A DNA stretch of 64,000 nt. Origin: Straminergon stramineum (lineage: Eukaryota > Streptophyta > Bryopsida > Hypnales > Calliergonaceae). The DNA lies in assembly GCA_963920665.1 (NCBI GenBank), contig OY987263.1:23300547-23364546 (forward strand). The letters are read 5' to 3'. Below, piece by piece: positions 11,140-23,451 of this stretch. A program made the position numbers and the translations under genes. Numbering within the stretch: position 1 is the stretch's first letter; each line of letters begins with the position of its first letter. The notes below the pieces were generated by a model, which saw only the letters and a list, made by a program, of their open reading frames with translations, was not told the origin of the DNA and searched no databases.

Positions 11140-12370
11140 GTGACCAAGTTGGCTTTCTCCACAAAAGGATGAGTGGGTCAGCAGAACTGCAGCTGCTGAG
11201 AGTCGACTTTTCCCTTTTCTATAACAACGGAAAGGTTGGTGAAATTCTTTGTTGGCTCTGCATGGAAGGAGAGGAGACTTTGCATGGACAGAAGTAAAAT
11301 GGGAGGAAGTTTGAGAAGGACCATTCGAAAGACGGAGTCAGTTAGTAGTAGATCCAACTTCTTGCTCTTTTAAATAAATAATGTTCAAATTTATTTATTT
11401 TTAATTTTTGTATTAGGGTAGAAGACTCTTAATTGTTTGTCCTTGACATGTAGGATTTTCTAAAGTGTTACCAATATGATCTTAACCCCTTATTTGGGAA
11501 GGACAAGGCCTTGGTGATGAGTAATTAGCCAAAATATCATGAGGAAAAAATGCCCTATAAGGGATTGCTTTGTAGTGTAAAGAAATTAGTGGGAAAGAGT
11601 TTTACCAATGACTCTCTATCTCGAGCTACTCTTGGACATATGATCTCTTTCGAATTAGCCACGTTGAATTCACCTATACTATGCAACACACGATCCTTTC
11701 AGAATTAACTACATTGAATTCACCTACATTGTGTAGCACATAATCCTTTTAGAATTAAATACATTGAATTCACCTATATTGTATAGCACATAATCCTTTC
11801 AGAATTAGCCACATTGAATTCAAATGTAGTCACAAGAATAAGTGAATTGAATGTGGCTAGTTTTGGGTATACAATGTGCCTCGTTCCTTGCTTTCCAACT
11901 AAAGTTTGAGTCACAAATTGCAAATAGAGATTCAAAACGGGAAGTTGAAATAAACTTTGCCTACATGCTAGTACTAATGCCAATGTGGACATTGATTTTC
12001 TTGATTTCTTTCCCAAACTTAGTTATACTAATAGTAAAAAAAACTCATAGCCCTTTAGAGGCTTCAATTTTTTCCTAATGATTAGATTTTTGGATGAATA
12101 GGTACATTTCTATTAAAAAAACCTAGATAATCATTCATCAAACATATTTTGTCATCTATAGTATATTGAGATCCAATTCGTGAGGTGCAAGGATTTGGGA
12201 AAAAACTAGATGTGCAATATTATATGACTTCTTCAGCTTTTTTGAAATTTGCCTAAAAGAATGGATATTAGATATGATTCTTTAAAATTATCTACAAAAC
12301 CAATTGTGGAAAAATGTTTATGATCCCATCTCAAATCAATTTTGTGATATAAAACTTTGAAAAATGACTA
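11140..12370. repeat. Outer part of the right arm of CHS inverted duplication 1
   Basis: 11140-11540 and about 12060-12370 align in inverted orientation with 2650-3348. About 520 bp between them (11540-12060) are an insertion absent from the left arm, and this contains a 50-bp tandem repeat. The similarity fades at about 12370. Confidence 0.65.
11650..11825. repeat. 50-bp tandem repeat, about 3.5 units
   Basis: Successive units contain acattgaattcaccta followed by a ttgtrtagcacataatcctt-like block. The GAATTC landmark recurs at 11666, 11716, 11766 and 11816, exactly 50 bp apart. The array lies inside the right-arm-specific insertion. It has no spacers of CRISPR type and is a simple minisatellite. 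Confidence 0.8.
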
Positions 12371-14548
12371 ATAATCTAATTTTTACTATTACTATTTTGA
12401 TTTTGATTTGAAAAGTTGAAACTATGATCAAATCAATGTAATATAATATGGATCCAATTATTATTATTATATATTTAATATAAAAAATTATATATAATGA
12501 TTTAGTTAATATTTTAATTAAGAAAAAACTTAGACCTTTAATTGCTTTTAACTCTTTATATAATATAATACATGATTGCATGGTATAAGAATCCATCAAT
12601 AGTTATACTACTCTAGATAGGTGCCTTTTGCATTCAATAATGTCCTACATTAACTTCCTAGAAGCATTTAAGTAGGTGAAAATTCAATTTGAAGATATGT
12701 AGAAAATGTTTCTTAGAAGTTGCTCCTAATAATTAGGGGGGACTACTATTCTAGATTGTCCTCAACTTCATACATGATGCAATGGGTGATTGCAACAAAC
12801 ACTTGTACTTTTTATGTTATACATTGCGTGGCAATTAGAGGTCGTTGCAAGAAACACCTGTCATTTTTGTCTCAAAATGGCCTAGTACTATGAGCATTGT
12901 CACTTTTGAAATTATTATTTTGAAATAAAATAAAATATGGATAATTTGTAAAGCATTCTAAATAGTATGTGAGTGAAAATTAGCACCTAGAAATATTTAT
13001 TTCTAAAAGTTACGCACAAAAAAGAGCAATGAAAAATGTCACAAAAGTAGATATTTTGATGTTTGATTTTTAGAAAATAGTAAAAAATTCAAAAAAATAA
13101 ACTCAAAAAAATCTATTTTCCCTTACTTGAAGATGTTCCTTCTAAACTATTTGCATCTTAGGGGAAAAAACTGTATTATCTATACCAGTTCAAAGGTAGT
13201 GCGCTTTGAGTACATACGAAAGGTGGAGACTTCATTGTTTTTAGAAAATCTCCTCACAAACTTGTTTAACTTTAATTTGAGTCCTTGTATCCCAATTTTG
13301 ACCTTCAAACTTGTATTTTGGTATCAAAAATAGTACTATTTATTCCCAAAATGGCCAAGGTAGATATCCAATCGGGGGCAATTCTTTTAAATAGTATATT
13401 AATTTTTTAAAAATTGAAATATTGTGCAATGTCTACAACTACCACTTGTACCTTGATTTCAAATTTCAAAGAAAGTAGACTTACAACACAAAAGTTATAA
13501 GCAAAAAAACTCCTATTTGAGGCCAAGGGGACAAAAATGGAACAATTGTTTCTTGCAACGCCCCTTGGGTACATAACTTTTGGAGTTCTACATAGATTGC
13601 TATGGGGTTTTTTACCAAGGCTATACAAGGAGAAATTGGTTCTGTCATGTTTACGAAGTATTTTTCATAAACAAAATGACAATGGAATAGTACTTCTAAA
13701 GGTTTGTCACACTAACTTGATGTTTGGGGATTTTCAATACTTTTGAATACCTATTTCTTGGAATTAAAAATGAAATTTGTATAGCCTCATATGATGACCT
13801 CTTCATCCTTTTGGGTAAAATAATTTTAAAAAATAGCATTGCAAATGGCTTAGACTCTTGCTTGAAGAGTTTTGCCATTTGGAGTTCTAGGGGTTTAAGA
13901 AAAATTACAAATTTGGCTTTTTTTCTTACATGGCTTCCTAGGAAAGTTGACAACAACGGCTACAAATGGTTTTTGTAAATGATAGTCCCATTTTTTCAAT
14001 TATTTTGCAATTGGGACACATTTATTTATGTGGAAATTTGCCAAAGTAGTACTAGAGTGTTTCTAAGTACTACAAAGTACTCATTAGTACTCACCAAATA
14101 CATCTAGAAAAAAGGGATAAAAGTGGATTTTTTTAGCATGGACAAATGAAAAAGACACACATGCCTAAACCATAGAAAATCAAGGAGAAAATGTACATTC
14201 TATACTCCTAAAACTCAAAATAGTACCAAGATGTAGTCATAGTATTAATAGTAGAAATTTCCATAAATTTAAAAAGTGCAATAAATAGTACTAGTATTTA
14301 TTGCAATCACCCAACATGATTGTAAAGATATAGAGTCTGAGAGTATTGCTTAAAGACTTTCAACTTAGAAAATTCAAAAATACCTGTGCATCACACTTTA
14401 AGTTCTTTATAAGTATTGAATTTGAAAATTCATACTAATTACTAAAATTCTCTACAAACTATTATTTTTTAAACTTAATAGAGTTGATTAGACTATAAGT
14501 AAGTAAGATCCTAAAATTGTAATTTAGATTTTTGTTATGCACATCAAC
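12371..14548. other. Gene-free AT-rich repeat region
   Basis: No gene is recognisable. At about 12784 (gggtgattgcaacaaacactt) and 13540-13566 (the inverse of ggggcgttgcaagaaacaatt) lie inverted ends resembling those of the elements at 29851-31890 and 17690-19412, so this is probably a degenerate member of that family. The segment 13350-14100 is shared in inverted orientation with about 1240-1990. Confidence 0.45.
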
Positions 14549-15499
14549 TTAACCCCTAAATGTTTTTGACTGTGTTTTCACCAAAAACACTCCAAAACTG
14601 TCATCTCTAGTACAAGTACCAAATTTTAGAAAAAATAAATTTTTGGACAAATTTAACCGTAGGATCTTGTAGTAAGTTGTTTTGTAAAGATGCGGAAAAA
14701 ATTTCAGAAATTTCCACCGTTTGGATTGTAAGATAGGAGCATTTGAAGTGTCAAAAAGCCATTTTTTGGCCCTGCGAAAATCCGGGCAGATGCACTCCAC
14801 AAGCTCAGATCATTATGAAAAAATGTCCAAAATGTTTGTAACTCTTTGGATTCATTCTTCAAGTCATGTTGGCTACATGCTTGAAAAATTTTAGATCATT
14901 TGGAATTGTACAACATATAGGAAAAAAATAGTAAGTTGAAAGAAGTAGAGAATGATTCAAAATACTAAATTGTTAATCATTTGTTTATGGAATTGAAAAA
15001 TGACAATCCCAATGGTTAAATTGTTGCAATAAACAATCTACACCTCAATTTTTTATTTTTTTTCAAAAATATTAAAAATTGAGTGAAATAAAGGTCCTCG
15101 AAGTTTATTTTAGAGTAGAGATTCCATTACTACCCACAAACTACCCACAACTAAAACTCTTCATAACTTTCATCTCATAAATCAAAATGGAATGATTCAA
15201 AGCTTTCCATGTATATAAAAATCAGGAAAATAATTTCAAATTTTTATTTTTAAAAAAAGTGATTTTTCAAGAAGTTTTTTTTGCTGCCCGAGCTGCCCGC
15301 CGAGCAATGGAAACAACATATCATACAATAACTTTTTAACCATGTATTCAAAAGTTTGAAAATTTTTGGGTCTTAAAGCTACTCCTCGGGCACATGTTGT
15401 GTGAAAATTTTGAAGAAGAAAAATAAAAATTCCATCAGTAGTGAGTTGCCCGAAATCACTATGTTGCCAAAAAACACCGTTTCGTCCTTTAGGGGTTAA
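14549..15499. mobile_element. TTAA-flanked element A (951 bp)
   Basis: Starts TTAACCCCTAAATG and ends CCTTTAGGGGTTAA. There is no coding frame. The interior shares long similarity with the element at 18147-19083, for example a ttgactgtgttttcacc-like opening, a ggatcttgtagta block and an aaacaccgtt-like tail. It is a non-autonomous element with piggyBac-like target and ends. Confidence 0.7.
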
Positions 15500-16944
15500 A
15501 TGAATGTTTTTAAATTGTTTATCTTAGTTTTCATAAATCCTTGTACAAATATATTATTTACTTCAATGACATCAAATTCGTTTTCTAGGATTTTTTTTTA
15601 TATTTAAGTTTTATTTCGCATGAATGAAGAATTATTTGGATGAAATTCCACCATAAAATACTTTGCTTATTAAAATATTGATTTCAATACACTTTCTGGT
15701 TTATTCCTTCTAAGACCTTTTTTGTGCCTATGGAGTATACATTAAAAAATAATATGTCAAGGATTTAATAAATTTGAACATCTTTTTCAAATATTTTAAA
15801 ACTAGAAATGTTAAAAATCACCTAGAATACCCATCCCCCTAGACTTACAATATCTCTCATGTATTGAAAGATTATTATAAAATTTGATCACAAGGGCACT
15901 AAAAATTTGAAGTCTTTCAATTATTAGTATAAATTTCAGATGTAAAGTTGTAATTATGAAAAAATATGTGGTTAAAGGAAATAATATAAACTATGAATGT
16001 ATAAAATAATTTTTTTGTGTATCATTCTAAAACATGATTTTGTTTTCTAAGATTCAATGTATTTGAGGTTAAATTTTTGACTAAGAGCTTTTTAGACTAA
16101 GATATTGAATTTTAAACTATATTTTTTAATCCCAAATACACTTGAGTAATTATTCACCTATTTTTTTTAAATATCATATTATATTAGTAAAAATGATAGA
16201 TTATAAACTTTGGTTCTCCAAAAAAGAAGTAAACTAATTTTGCATTATATTTGAGGTACACAAGACTCTTCTACATTTTATGCAATTTTTCTACAATTTA
16301 AAAAAATAGACTACTACTAATAGAATATCCTTTGATAAATCATTTGGATGTTATTCTTTTGAAAATGATTAGTCGTATTTTGAACAAAAATTTAAGAAGC
16401 TACAATCTTTGGAAACATGATTGTGCTTGTACTAAACCTATCCTCTCTAAAAAGATGTCATTTCAAAAAAGCTAATTATCTATGTTATAGACATGCTTTA
16501 TCAAGTAGAATTTATTCTCTATAAAATTCTAGACATTGAATTTTTTTGGTTTTTCCTTAAGCAAATCCATCACACTAAACACTACTCTTTTTTAAGAATA
16601 TTTTTTTGTATTTTTCTATAATTACAAAATTCAAAAATCAAAGTATCTATTTCATGAAAATTTTCATCATCCCTTTTCTATGTACAATTTTTGTAGATAA
16701 AATTTTGATTTCTACACCTTATTTTAGTTATAAGATACATTGTTTACATGTTATACATTGACTAAGTGCAACACAGTTCATTGTGATAATCCTTGTATGA
16801 CTTGCATGCTAGAATTAGAGATATCCATTAAGTCCACAACGAATTTTATCTAGTGTTCAAGATGAGCTTCCAATTGCAAGCTCAAAACATATATTGGTCA
16901 AGAATTTTTGAGAAATTTGAATCTCATATCCTCCTTGTGTAGTA
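15500..16944. other. AT-rich gene-free stretch
   Basis: Very AT-rich, with many homopolymer runs and stops in all frames. No gene, RNA or named repeat is recognised. Confidence 0.5.
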
Positions 16945-17589
16945 TTAACCCCTAAATGCCTAAGGCACCAGATTCTGGTGTTTCAAAAACTTTGAAGTTA
17001 AGTAAAATCCAACCAAATTTCTACTATTATTAGTTTGTATTTTTGGAGAACTCTTTTTGAAGTCTAGTTTTAGGATCAAAAAGTTGATCTTAAAAATGAA
17101 GGATTATGGTTTTTCTATTCAAGATTTTGTGCAAGGATGCCCATTGCAATCTTGACTTCGAGTAGTGTTGAGGGCTCTTGGAAATGAGCCTCAAATACAC
17201 TAGATCTTGGAGGAAAAATCATATTAGAAACTCATTTAAGAAAAGTGTAGAGTAGATTTTGAAAAAACATAAATTGATTGGGTTTGTGCATGCTAGGCCC
17301 TACAACCTCATATTTTTTTAGTGACCAACTTTTTAGAGTTGACATGCAAAAAGAGAATTGAAAATTTTTCTTAGTTTTAACACCCTCATGATCAAACATT
17401 ATAATCTTTCAATTTGTAAGTGAGATTGTTATGTTTTCTTTTCCTATGTGATCTCTAACATGTATAGTTTGAATTTGTATGGTTACAATTGAAAATAAAT
17501 TGGTACAACTTATAAAAATGTTGACTTTTTGTTCAATTTAGAGCAAATTTCAAAAAGCTCCAAACAAGCCTTGGGCATTTAGGGGTTAA
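16945..17589. mobile_element. TTAA-flanked element B (645 bp)
   Basis: Begins TTAACCCCTAAATGCC and ends GGGCATTTAGGGGTTAA, a terminal inverted repeat of about 14 bp with TTAA on both sides. It is non-coding. The interior is not obviously similar to element A, so the shared ends may define a superfamily rather than one family. Confidence 0.7.
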
Positions 17590-17689
17590 GTTGGAGGTTC
17601 ATAAAGTGACCAAACTCTAAAAGCATTCATTAACACAAAAGTACATATTCCTTTCTACAAATTTACCAATTGCATTTAATACTGTACCA

Positions 17690-19412
17690 ACAAGTTGTTG
17701 CAAAAAACACTTAATGTTTTTGTCTAAAAAACTCTATTTTAGGCCATAAAACTACCACTGTGATAATTACTATGAATATCATGGAGGAACAATATAGTAA
17801 AAATAATTGAAATTATATAAACATATATCATATACAGATTATTTTTAAAATCATTAAAAACTCAACAAGAACACACTGGAGTACTATGTATTGCTACTAA
17901 TTGTAGTGGACCACTCCCAAATGAGGGAGACCAAAAATTAGTAGAAAATGGGTACATGAATAGTTTGATTTTTAGTAAATTTGAGAAACATCATTAAAAA
18001 ATGAATTAATAAAGGTCCATTTTTCAATACTTTGATGTGCTTGAATTGCAACAAATACTTCTAGAAGGAATTTTTTCTCATTCTAATCATTGTGCAAAGA
18101 ATATACACTTTGAGTCCATGTACATGTCACTCATGTTAGAATTTGCTTAACCCCTAAAGTTCCTTGACTATGTTATCACTAAAAACCCTCAAAAACTGCC
18201 ATTTCTAATACAAGTATCAAAATTTTGAAAAATATCATTTTTGGACACATGTAACTGTAAGATCTTGTAGTACACTAGATTTAAAAGATGTGGAAAAAAT
18301 TTCAGAAAATTCCACCATGTAGATTGCAAGATATTAGCATTTGAAGTGACAAAAATCCTTTATTGGGCCTTGTGAAAAAATGGGCAGTTGCACTTCACAA
18401 GGTCACATTTGTATGAAAAAATGTCCCAAATGGTGGTGCTTCTTTAGATTTGTTCTTCAATGCAAGTTGGCTACATGCTTAAAAATTTTCAATTCATTTG
18501 GAATTGTGCAACATATAGGAAAAAAATAGAAAGTAGAAAGATATAGAGAATGATTCAAAATACTAAATTGTTGACAATTTATTAATGGAATTGAAAAATC
18601 CCAATTCCAATGGTTGTAATGTTGTAACAAACAATCTACGTCTAATGTTTTTATTTTTTTCAAAAAATAAGGAAAATTGAGTAAAATAATGGACTTTAAA
18701 GTTTATTTTAGAGTGGAGAATCCATACTTGCCCACAAACTAAAACATCTCATAACTTTTGAGTCATTGATCAAAATGGAATGATTCAAAGCTCTCTATGT
18801 ATATATAAATCTAGAAAACCAATTTCAAATTTTTATTTCTGAAAAAATTGATTTTTTCAGATCTGCCTAGATTGCCTAAGTTGAGAAACAAACTACATAT
18901 TAGGCCATAACTTTTGACTCATATTTCCAAATGCCCTGAAATTTAGTGGACATGAAAGATATTCCTCATCCACACCTTCTACCAAAGTTTGGGCCAAAAG
19001 CATGGAAATCTCTAGTCACACATACTTGCCCAAAAAAGTTATGTTGCCAAAAAACACATGTTAATTGATCCTTTAGGGGTTTAGACCTTGTAGTCAATAC
19101 ATGTAATCTTAATTACAATACCTACTTGGGTACCTACTTCTCCAATTTTGGCTAGAAATTTTCATTTTCTAGTCTAATATAGGACTACCCCTCACAAATG
19201 GCAAAAATAGACATTCAGTTACAAGATCTTCAAAAATAGTAAACTATTATTCAAAGAATGCAAAAAAAACTTCAATTCTTCAACTATCACATGTACTTTT
19301 ATTTCAAATTTCATGTATATTGGACATAGACTACAAAAATAATATTTGAGAAAGCACCCCTTCAAAGCCAAGAGGACAAAAAATAGGACAAGTGTTTCTT
19401 GCAAACCCCCCA
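17690..19412. mobile_element. Composite inverted-end element interrupted by element C
   Basis: The left end (ttgttgcaaaaaacactt) and the right end (aggacaagtgtttcttgcaaa) are inverse versions of the ends of the elements at 12784-13566 and 29851-31890. The TTAA element C sits inside it. It is non-coding, and the boundary positions are approximate. Confidence 0.4.
18147..19083. mobile_element. TTAA-flanked element C (about 937 bp)
   Basis: Starts TTAACCCCTAAAG and ends CCTTTAGGGGTTTA, the right TTAA having one change. It is collinear with element A across most of its length at roughly four bases in five identical by eye, so A and C are members of one family. Confidence 0.65.
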
Positions 19413-20687
19413 ACAAAGAACATATTATGGAAGGGTATACTCTTAGAGCTTAATGTGATTCAAACTTCAAAGTTCAAGACTAATTCTCTAACTGACTGAA
19501 CAATGGATGAAGACAAACACATCATGAGCACACAAAATCTTTGTTTTTTCATCCATCCAATTATTTGTAAATTCTTGTATTACTTCTCTTTCATTTGTAT
19601 GGTATTCACTAACTCATTCCTTCTTGTAAATCTCCTATAATTCAATGTATATGGATATATCCAACTACAAAAACTAAAATTTTCAATTCAAAAAGTTAAC
19701 ATTCAAAAACAACTTCAATAAATAAATAAAATAAAAAAATCTTAAGAAACCACCAAAATTAAAACTTAACATTTTGAATGTCTAAGGAAAAAATATCTTG
19801 CAAAAATTACAAATTTTCAATCTATGGTCAATTTTAGAATGAAATTTTCAATTTCAAGTTTTTAAATTATATTCAAAATTATTTATTAGTATAGTAGTTG
19901 ATCTACCCATATGGATAACATCCATGGGTCAAATCTTGAAACTTTTTGTCCAAATCCATCTTCAAATAATTTTTCTAAATTCCAACTTATGATACATCTC
20001 CTCAAATTTGGAAATTTGCACTACCACGTTGTCCTTTAGGGGTCAAAGGTCCCAAAAAATAATACACCTCCAATTAGATGATAATTTCATTAACCAATCA
20101 AGGAAAGCTTACTCAAGAGTATTTCAAGAAATTAAACTCCCCAAATTGTGAATAAACTGCTACCAATTGCAAAAGGTCATTTTCTACAAGCCTTGCCTTT
20201 CTAAACCCTTAAAAAAAATTGCAAGCCCTCGTGGCATTTTGAAAGTCTAAAACTAGATTTTCACATAATTCTTGATTTAAATTTTTTTTAAGGTTAAGTA
20301 AGAAAGTGTAGCTCTAACATTCTACTTTTCACTCAAATTGAACTTTTTTCAAAATTAATAAAGTGGTAATTCTCTGACACTTTGAAGATAGCATCTTGAA
20401 AACTCAAACATACAATTTTTTAACTCATTCTATCAAATTTCTCTTGGTGTGAGCTCAAGGAATACATTAGTTATATCTAACAGTATGTCACTATTATTTC
20501 CATTTTTCTTGAAAAATTCAAATGATTTTAAGCAATTTTGTTATTGCTATCATTCTTACACAAAAATTTCCTTAAGAAAATCAAATTCCATTCCATTTCA
20601 TATTTTTATTTATGCAAAATTGAGATTAAATTTCAGAGTTATATTACTACATGTGAAAAATATCAATAAAATTTTGAAATTAGTGTT
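19413..20687. other. AT-rich gene-free stretch with one orphan GGGG end
   Basis: CCTTTAGGGGTCAA at about 20033-20046 looks like the right end of another TTAA-type element whose left end is not found. Otherwise no coding or RNA signal is seen. Confidence 0.4.
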
Positions 20688-21264
20688 TTAACCCCTAAAC
20701 GTCCAAATTCATTTACAGAATTGACAATTCGAGAAAAATCACTATAAAGTGCTATTTGGAAGCATATTGTGGAATTGATATACAAATGAAAGTTGTAGAT
20801 TATGATTTGTAGATTCCATCTATACGGTTAGATTCACCAATTCTATCACCAATATTTTTTTTAAACTTTTGAGAGAAAAATTTCAAAATTCCTTCAAAAT
20901 TCAATTACAAGCAAAATATTATCAAATTTTGAGTAAAATTTGTTGGAATGGCTATGAAATGAGGTTCTCTTCACATGGTGATTTTTTTAAATTTTTGTGT
21001 TCTTCCTATCTATGACCTCATTTTCACTAATACAATTTAGAACTAAAGTCCATGCACTTTGACCACTTGACATACTTGCACATTTGTAATTTTAGAAAAA
21101 TATGAACTCTAGTAATACCAAATCCAACCCTTAGATAGGACAAAAACTTGATAATGGATCTTCACAAATTAAAATAACTTTCATCCAAGTAGCTAGGAGG
21201 ATGAAACTGGTGTTTCAAACTGCTCAAAATCCAGAAAATGGACGTCGACGCGTCTAGGGGTTAA
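20688..21264. mobile_element. TTAA-flanked element E (577 bp)
   Basis: Starts TTAACCCCTAAACGTCC and ends GGACGTCGACGCGTCTAGGGGTTAA in pieces, giving imperfect inverted ends bounded by TTAA. The interior resembles, in reverse complement, the stretch at about 44390-44880 (shared blocks around tacaagcaaaatattatc and gacatacttgcacatttgtaa). It ends about 600 bp upstream of CHS copy 3, at the edge of its promoter region. Confidence 0.65.
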
Positions 21265-21798
21265 TATAGAAATCTAATGAAGTTTTACCAAGCCCAGACT
21301 GCAAATAGTCACTTTATGGAGGTCCTGCCCTTCTCTCTACAATCGCGTGAATCATTTTGGCGCTTTCGAATGTGACATTACAGAAGTCCGGGTGAGCAAC
21401 CAGCACGCTTGTTGACGAGGCGGGGCTAACTTAACTGGGAGCCCAAGTAAAAGAAAGCCCGAAAGGCCCAAACCGGAACTTTCAACAGGCTTCAACGCCA
21501 GTCCAAAGCAGCGGAGACCTCAACAACAGTGCCACTGCACGACCCACCTTTGGAGACTCGCCACGACCGCAGAGCTCCGCTCTATTGTTCTACGTCAACG
21601 GAACACGTTTCTAACTTCCGAATCGCACAGCATTCGACTGATTTCCCGGTTGAATAAAGAGCAACCCCACTCTAGACTCATCCTCACTTCACTCTCAGGC
21701 ATTCAAACAAGCAACAAGAGATCCTTGATCTTGCATCCTCTAGCTGGATTAGCTCCCACATCCTCAGGAATAGTTGTGAACGGTTCAACTCGATTTCC
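21265..21798 (+). promoter_or_regulatory. Promoter region of CHS copy 3, unlike copy 4
   Basis: This is higher-GC sequence upstream of copy 3. No clear TATA box is found. ACGT-core motifs occur at ctacgtcaac and aacacgttt around 21590-21610. It shares no obvious sequence with the copy 4 upstream region (27254-27780), although the genes are identical from ccagattcccagctagc onward. The breakpoint is at about 21798. Confidence 0.55.
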
Positions 21799-23433
21799 AG
21801 ATTCCCAGCTAGCTAGTGCAGTATTCTCGTTCTCACTTCTTCATTCAGTGATTCGGGTTTAGGGTTCAATTCAAGCAGCGATGGCAGCACCAAGCGCATT
21901 GCCCAGGGGCCAGCCCCGTGCAGAGGGACCGGCCTGCGTGTTGGGAATTGGCACTGCTGTGCCCCCCACGGAGTTCTTGCAGAGCGAGTACCCCGACTTC
22001 TTCTTCAATATCACCAACTGCAGTGAGAAGGAAGCCCTCAAGGCCAAGTTCAAGCGCATTTGTAAGTTTGACTCTACTTCGTCATCAACATTGTTTCTCT
22101 AGCTTGCTTCATTAAGTACGGGTTCCTTCGGAATGTTGAGTGGTTGATGGGATCGGAGCACGAATGGTGACTAATTCCAGTGTGACGCAATCAAACGAGC
22201 GAGCCGCATTGTGATCAACGAGTGCTTTCAGAAGAATCAGAGCGAAATCCGAAAATTCGGCAACTCATGTGATTGTAATGGCAATGGATCTCGAATTCTG
22301 AATTCTGTGTGACGTTGGCATCATACTGGAATACAAGTAGGAAAGGTGTCCAGTTGGTTTTCAGCAGCCAGCAGAGACTCACTCTCCGGGCACCAATTCA
22401 GTATTTCAGTGAGCCCATGAATGACATTCGGCTTCGCTTCCTTGTTGCAGGTGACAAGTCTGGAATCCGCAAGCGCCACATGTTCCTGACGGAGGAGGTC
22501 CTGAAGGCCAACCCCGGAATCTGCACCTACATGGAGCCGTCGCTCAACGTGCGCCACGACATCGTCGTGGTGCAGGTGCCCAAGCTGGCCGCAGAGGCCG
22601 CCGTGAAGGCCATCAAGGAGTGGGGAGGACGCAAGTCCGACATCACGCACATCGTCTTCGCCACCACCAGCGGAGTGAACATGCCCGGCGCAGACCACGC
22701 GCTGGCCAAGCTGCTGGGCCTCAAGCCCAGCGTGAAGCGCGTCATGATGTACCAGACGGGCTGCTTCGGCGGCGCCTCCGTCTTGAGGGTGGCCAAGGAC
22801 TTGGCGGAGAACAACGCGGGCGCGCGCGTGCTGGCGGTGTGCAGCGAGGTCACGGCCGTGACGTACCGCGCGCCCAGCGAGAACCACTTGGACGGCCTGG
22901 TGGGTTCGGCTTTGTTCGGCGATGGCGCCGGGGTGTACGTGGTGGGCGCCGACCCCAAGCCCGCCGTGGAGAAGTCTCTGTTCGAGGTGCACTGGGCGGG
23001 CGAGACGATTTTGCCCGAGAGCGACGGCGCCATCGACGGCCACTTGACGGAGGCGGGTCTGATTTTCCATTTGATGAAGGACGTTCCCGGGCTGATTTCG
23101 AAGAACATCGAGAAGTTTTTGACGGAGGCGCGCAAGTGCGTGGGTTCTCCTGCGTGGAACGAGATGTTTTGGGCCGTGCACCCCGGAGGCCCGGCCATTT
23201 TGGACCAGGTGGAGGCGAAGCTGAAGCTTTCTTCGGACAAGATGCAGGGCAGCCGCGACGTGCTTTCGGAGTTCGGCAACATGTCGAGTTCTTCGGTTTT
23301 GTTCGTGCTGGACCAGATCCGTCAGCGTTCTTTGAAGATGGGTTCCAGCACGCTGGGCGAGGGCAGCGACTTCGGTTTCTTCATCGGGTTCGGGCCGGGG
23401 CTCACCTTGGAGGTGCTCGTCCTACGCGCGGCC
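21799..23433. repeat. Left arm of CHS inverted duplication 2
   Basis: The 5' UTR, exon 1, intron and exon 2 of copy 3 match the reverse complement of 25619-27253 with no difference that I could find. The identity stops sharply at both ends. Upstream, different promoters follow; downstream, it ends about 17 bp before the stop codon. Confidence 0.85.
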
Positions 23434-23451
23434 GCTAACGCCACCGCTTGA
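21881..23451 (+). CDS. CHS: Chalcone synthase, copy 3 (two exons)
   Basis: CHS as for copy 1. Exon 1 is 21881-22061 and exon 2 is 22451-23451, with a 389-bp phase-1 intron splitting Cys61. The product is 393 aa, six residues shorter than copies 1/2 because of a shorter N-terminus ([10 protein letters not shown]). Catalytic Cys165, His304 and Asn337 and gatekeepers Phe216/Phe266 are present. Exon 1 and the intron belong to a different class from copies 1/2. Exon 2 and the 3' UTR are essentially identical to copies 1/2, and the 3' flank matches copy 2 out to about 24142. The gene is thus a mosaic. The final part of the intron is in frame with exon 2 without a stop, so intron retention would not truncate it. 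Confidence 0.95.

Noticed and set aside
11481..11500. TTAACCCCTTATT phrase resembling a TTAA element end
   Set aside because: The corresponding left-arm position reads ttaatccctta within ordinary arm sequence, so it is a chance substitution, not an element end.
11650..11825. Regularly spaced repeats that could suggest a CRISPR array
   Set aside because: The 50-bp units are contiguous and diverged, without unique spacers, and the context is plant nuclear DNA.
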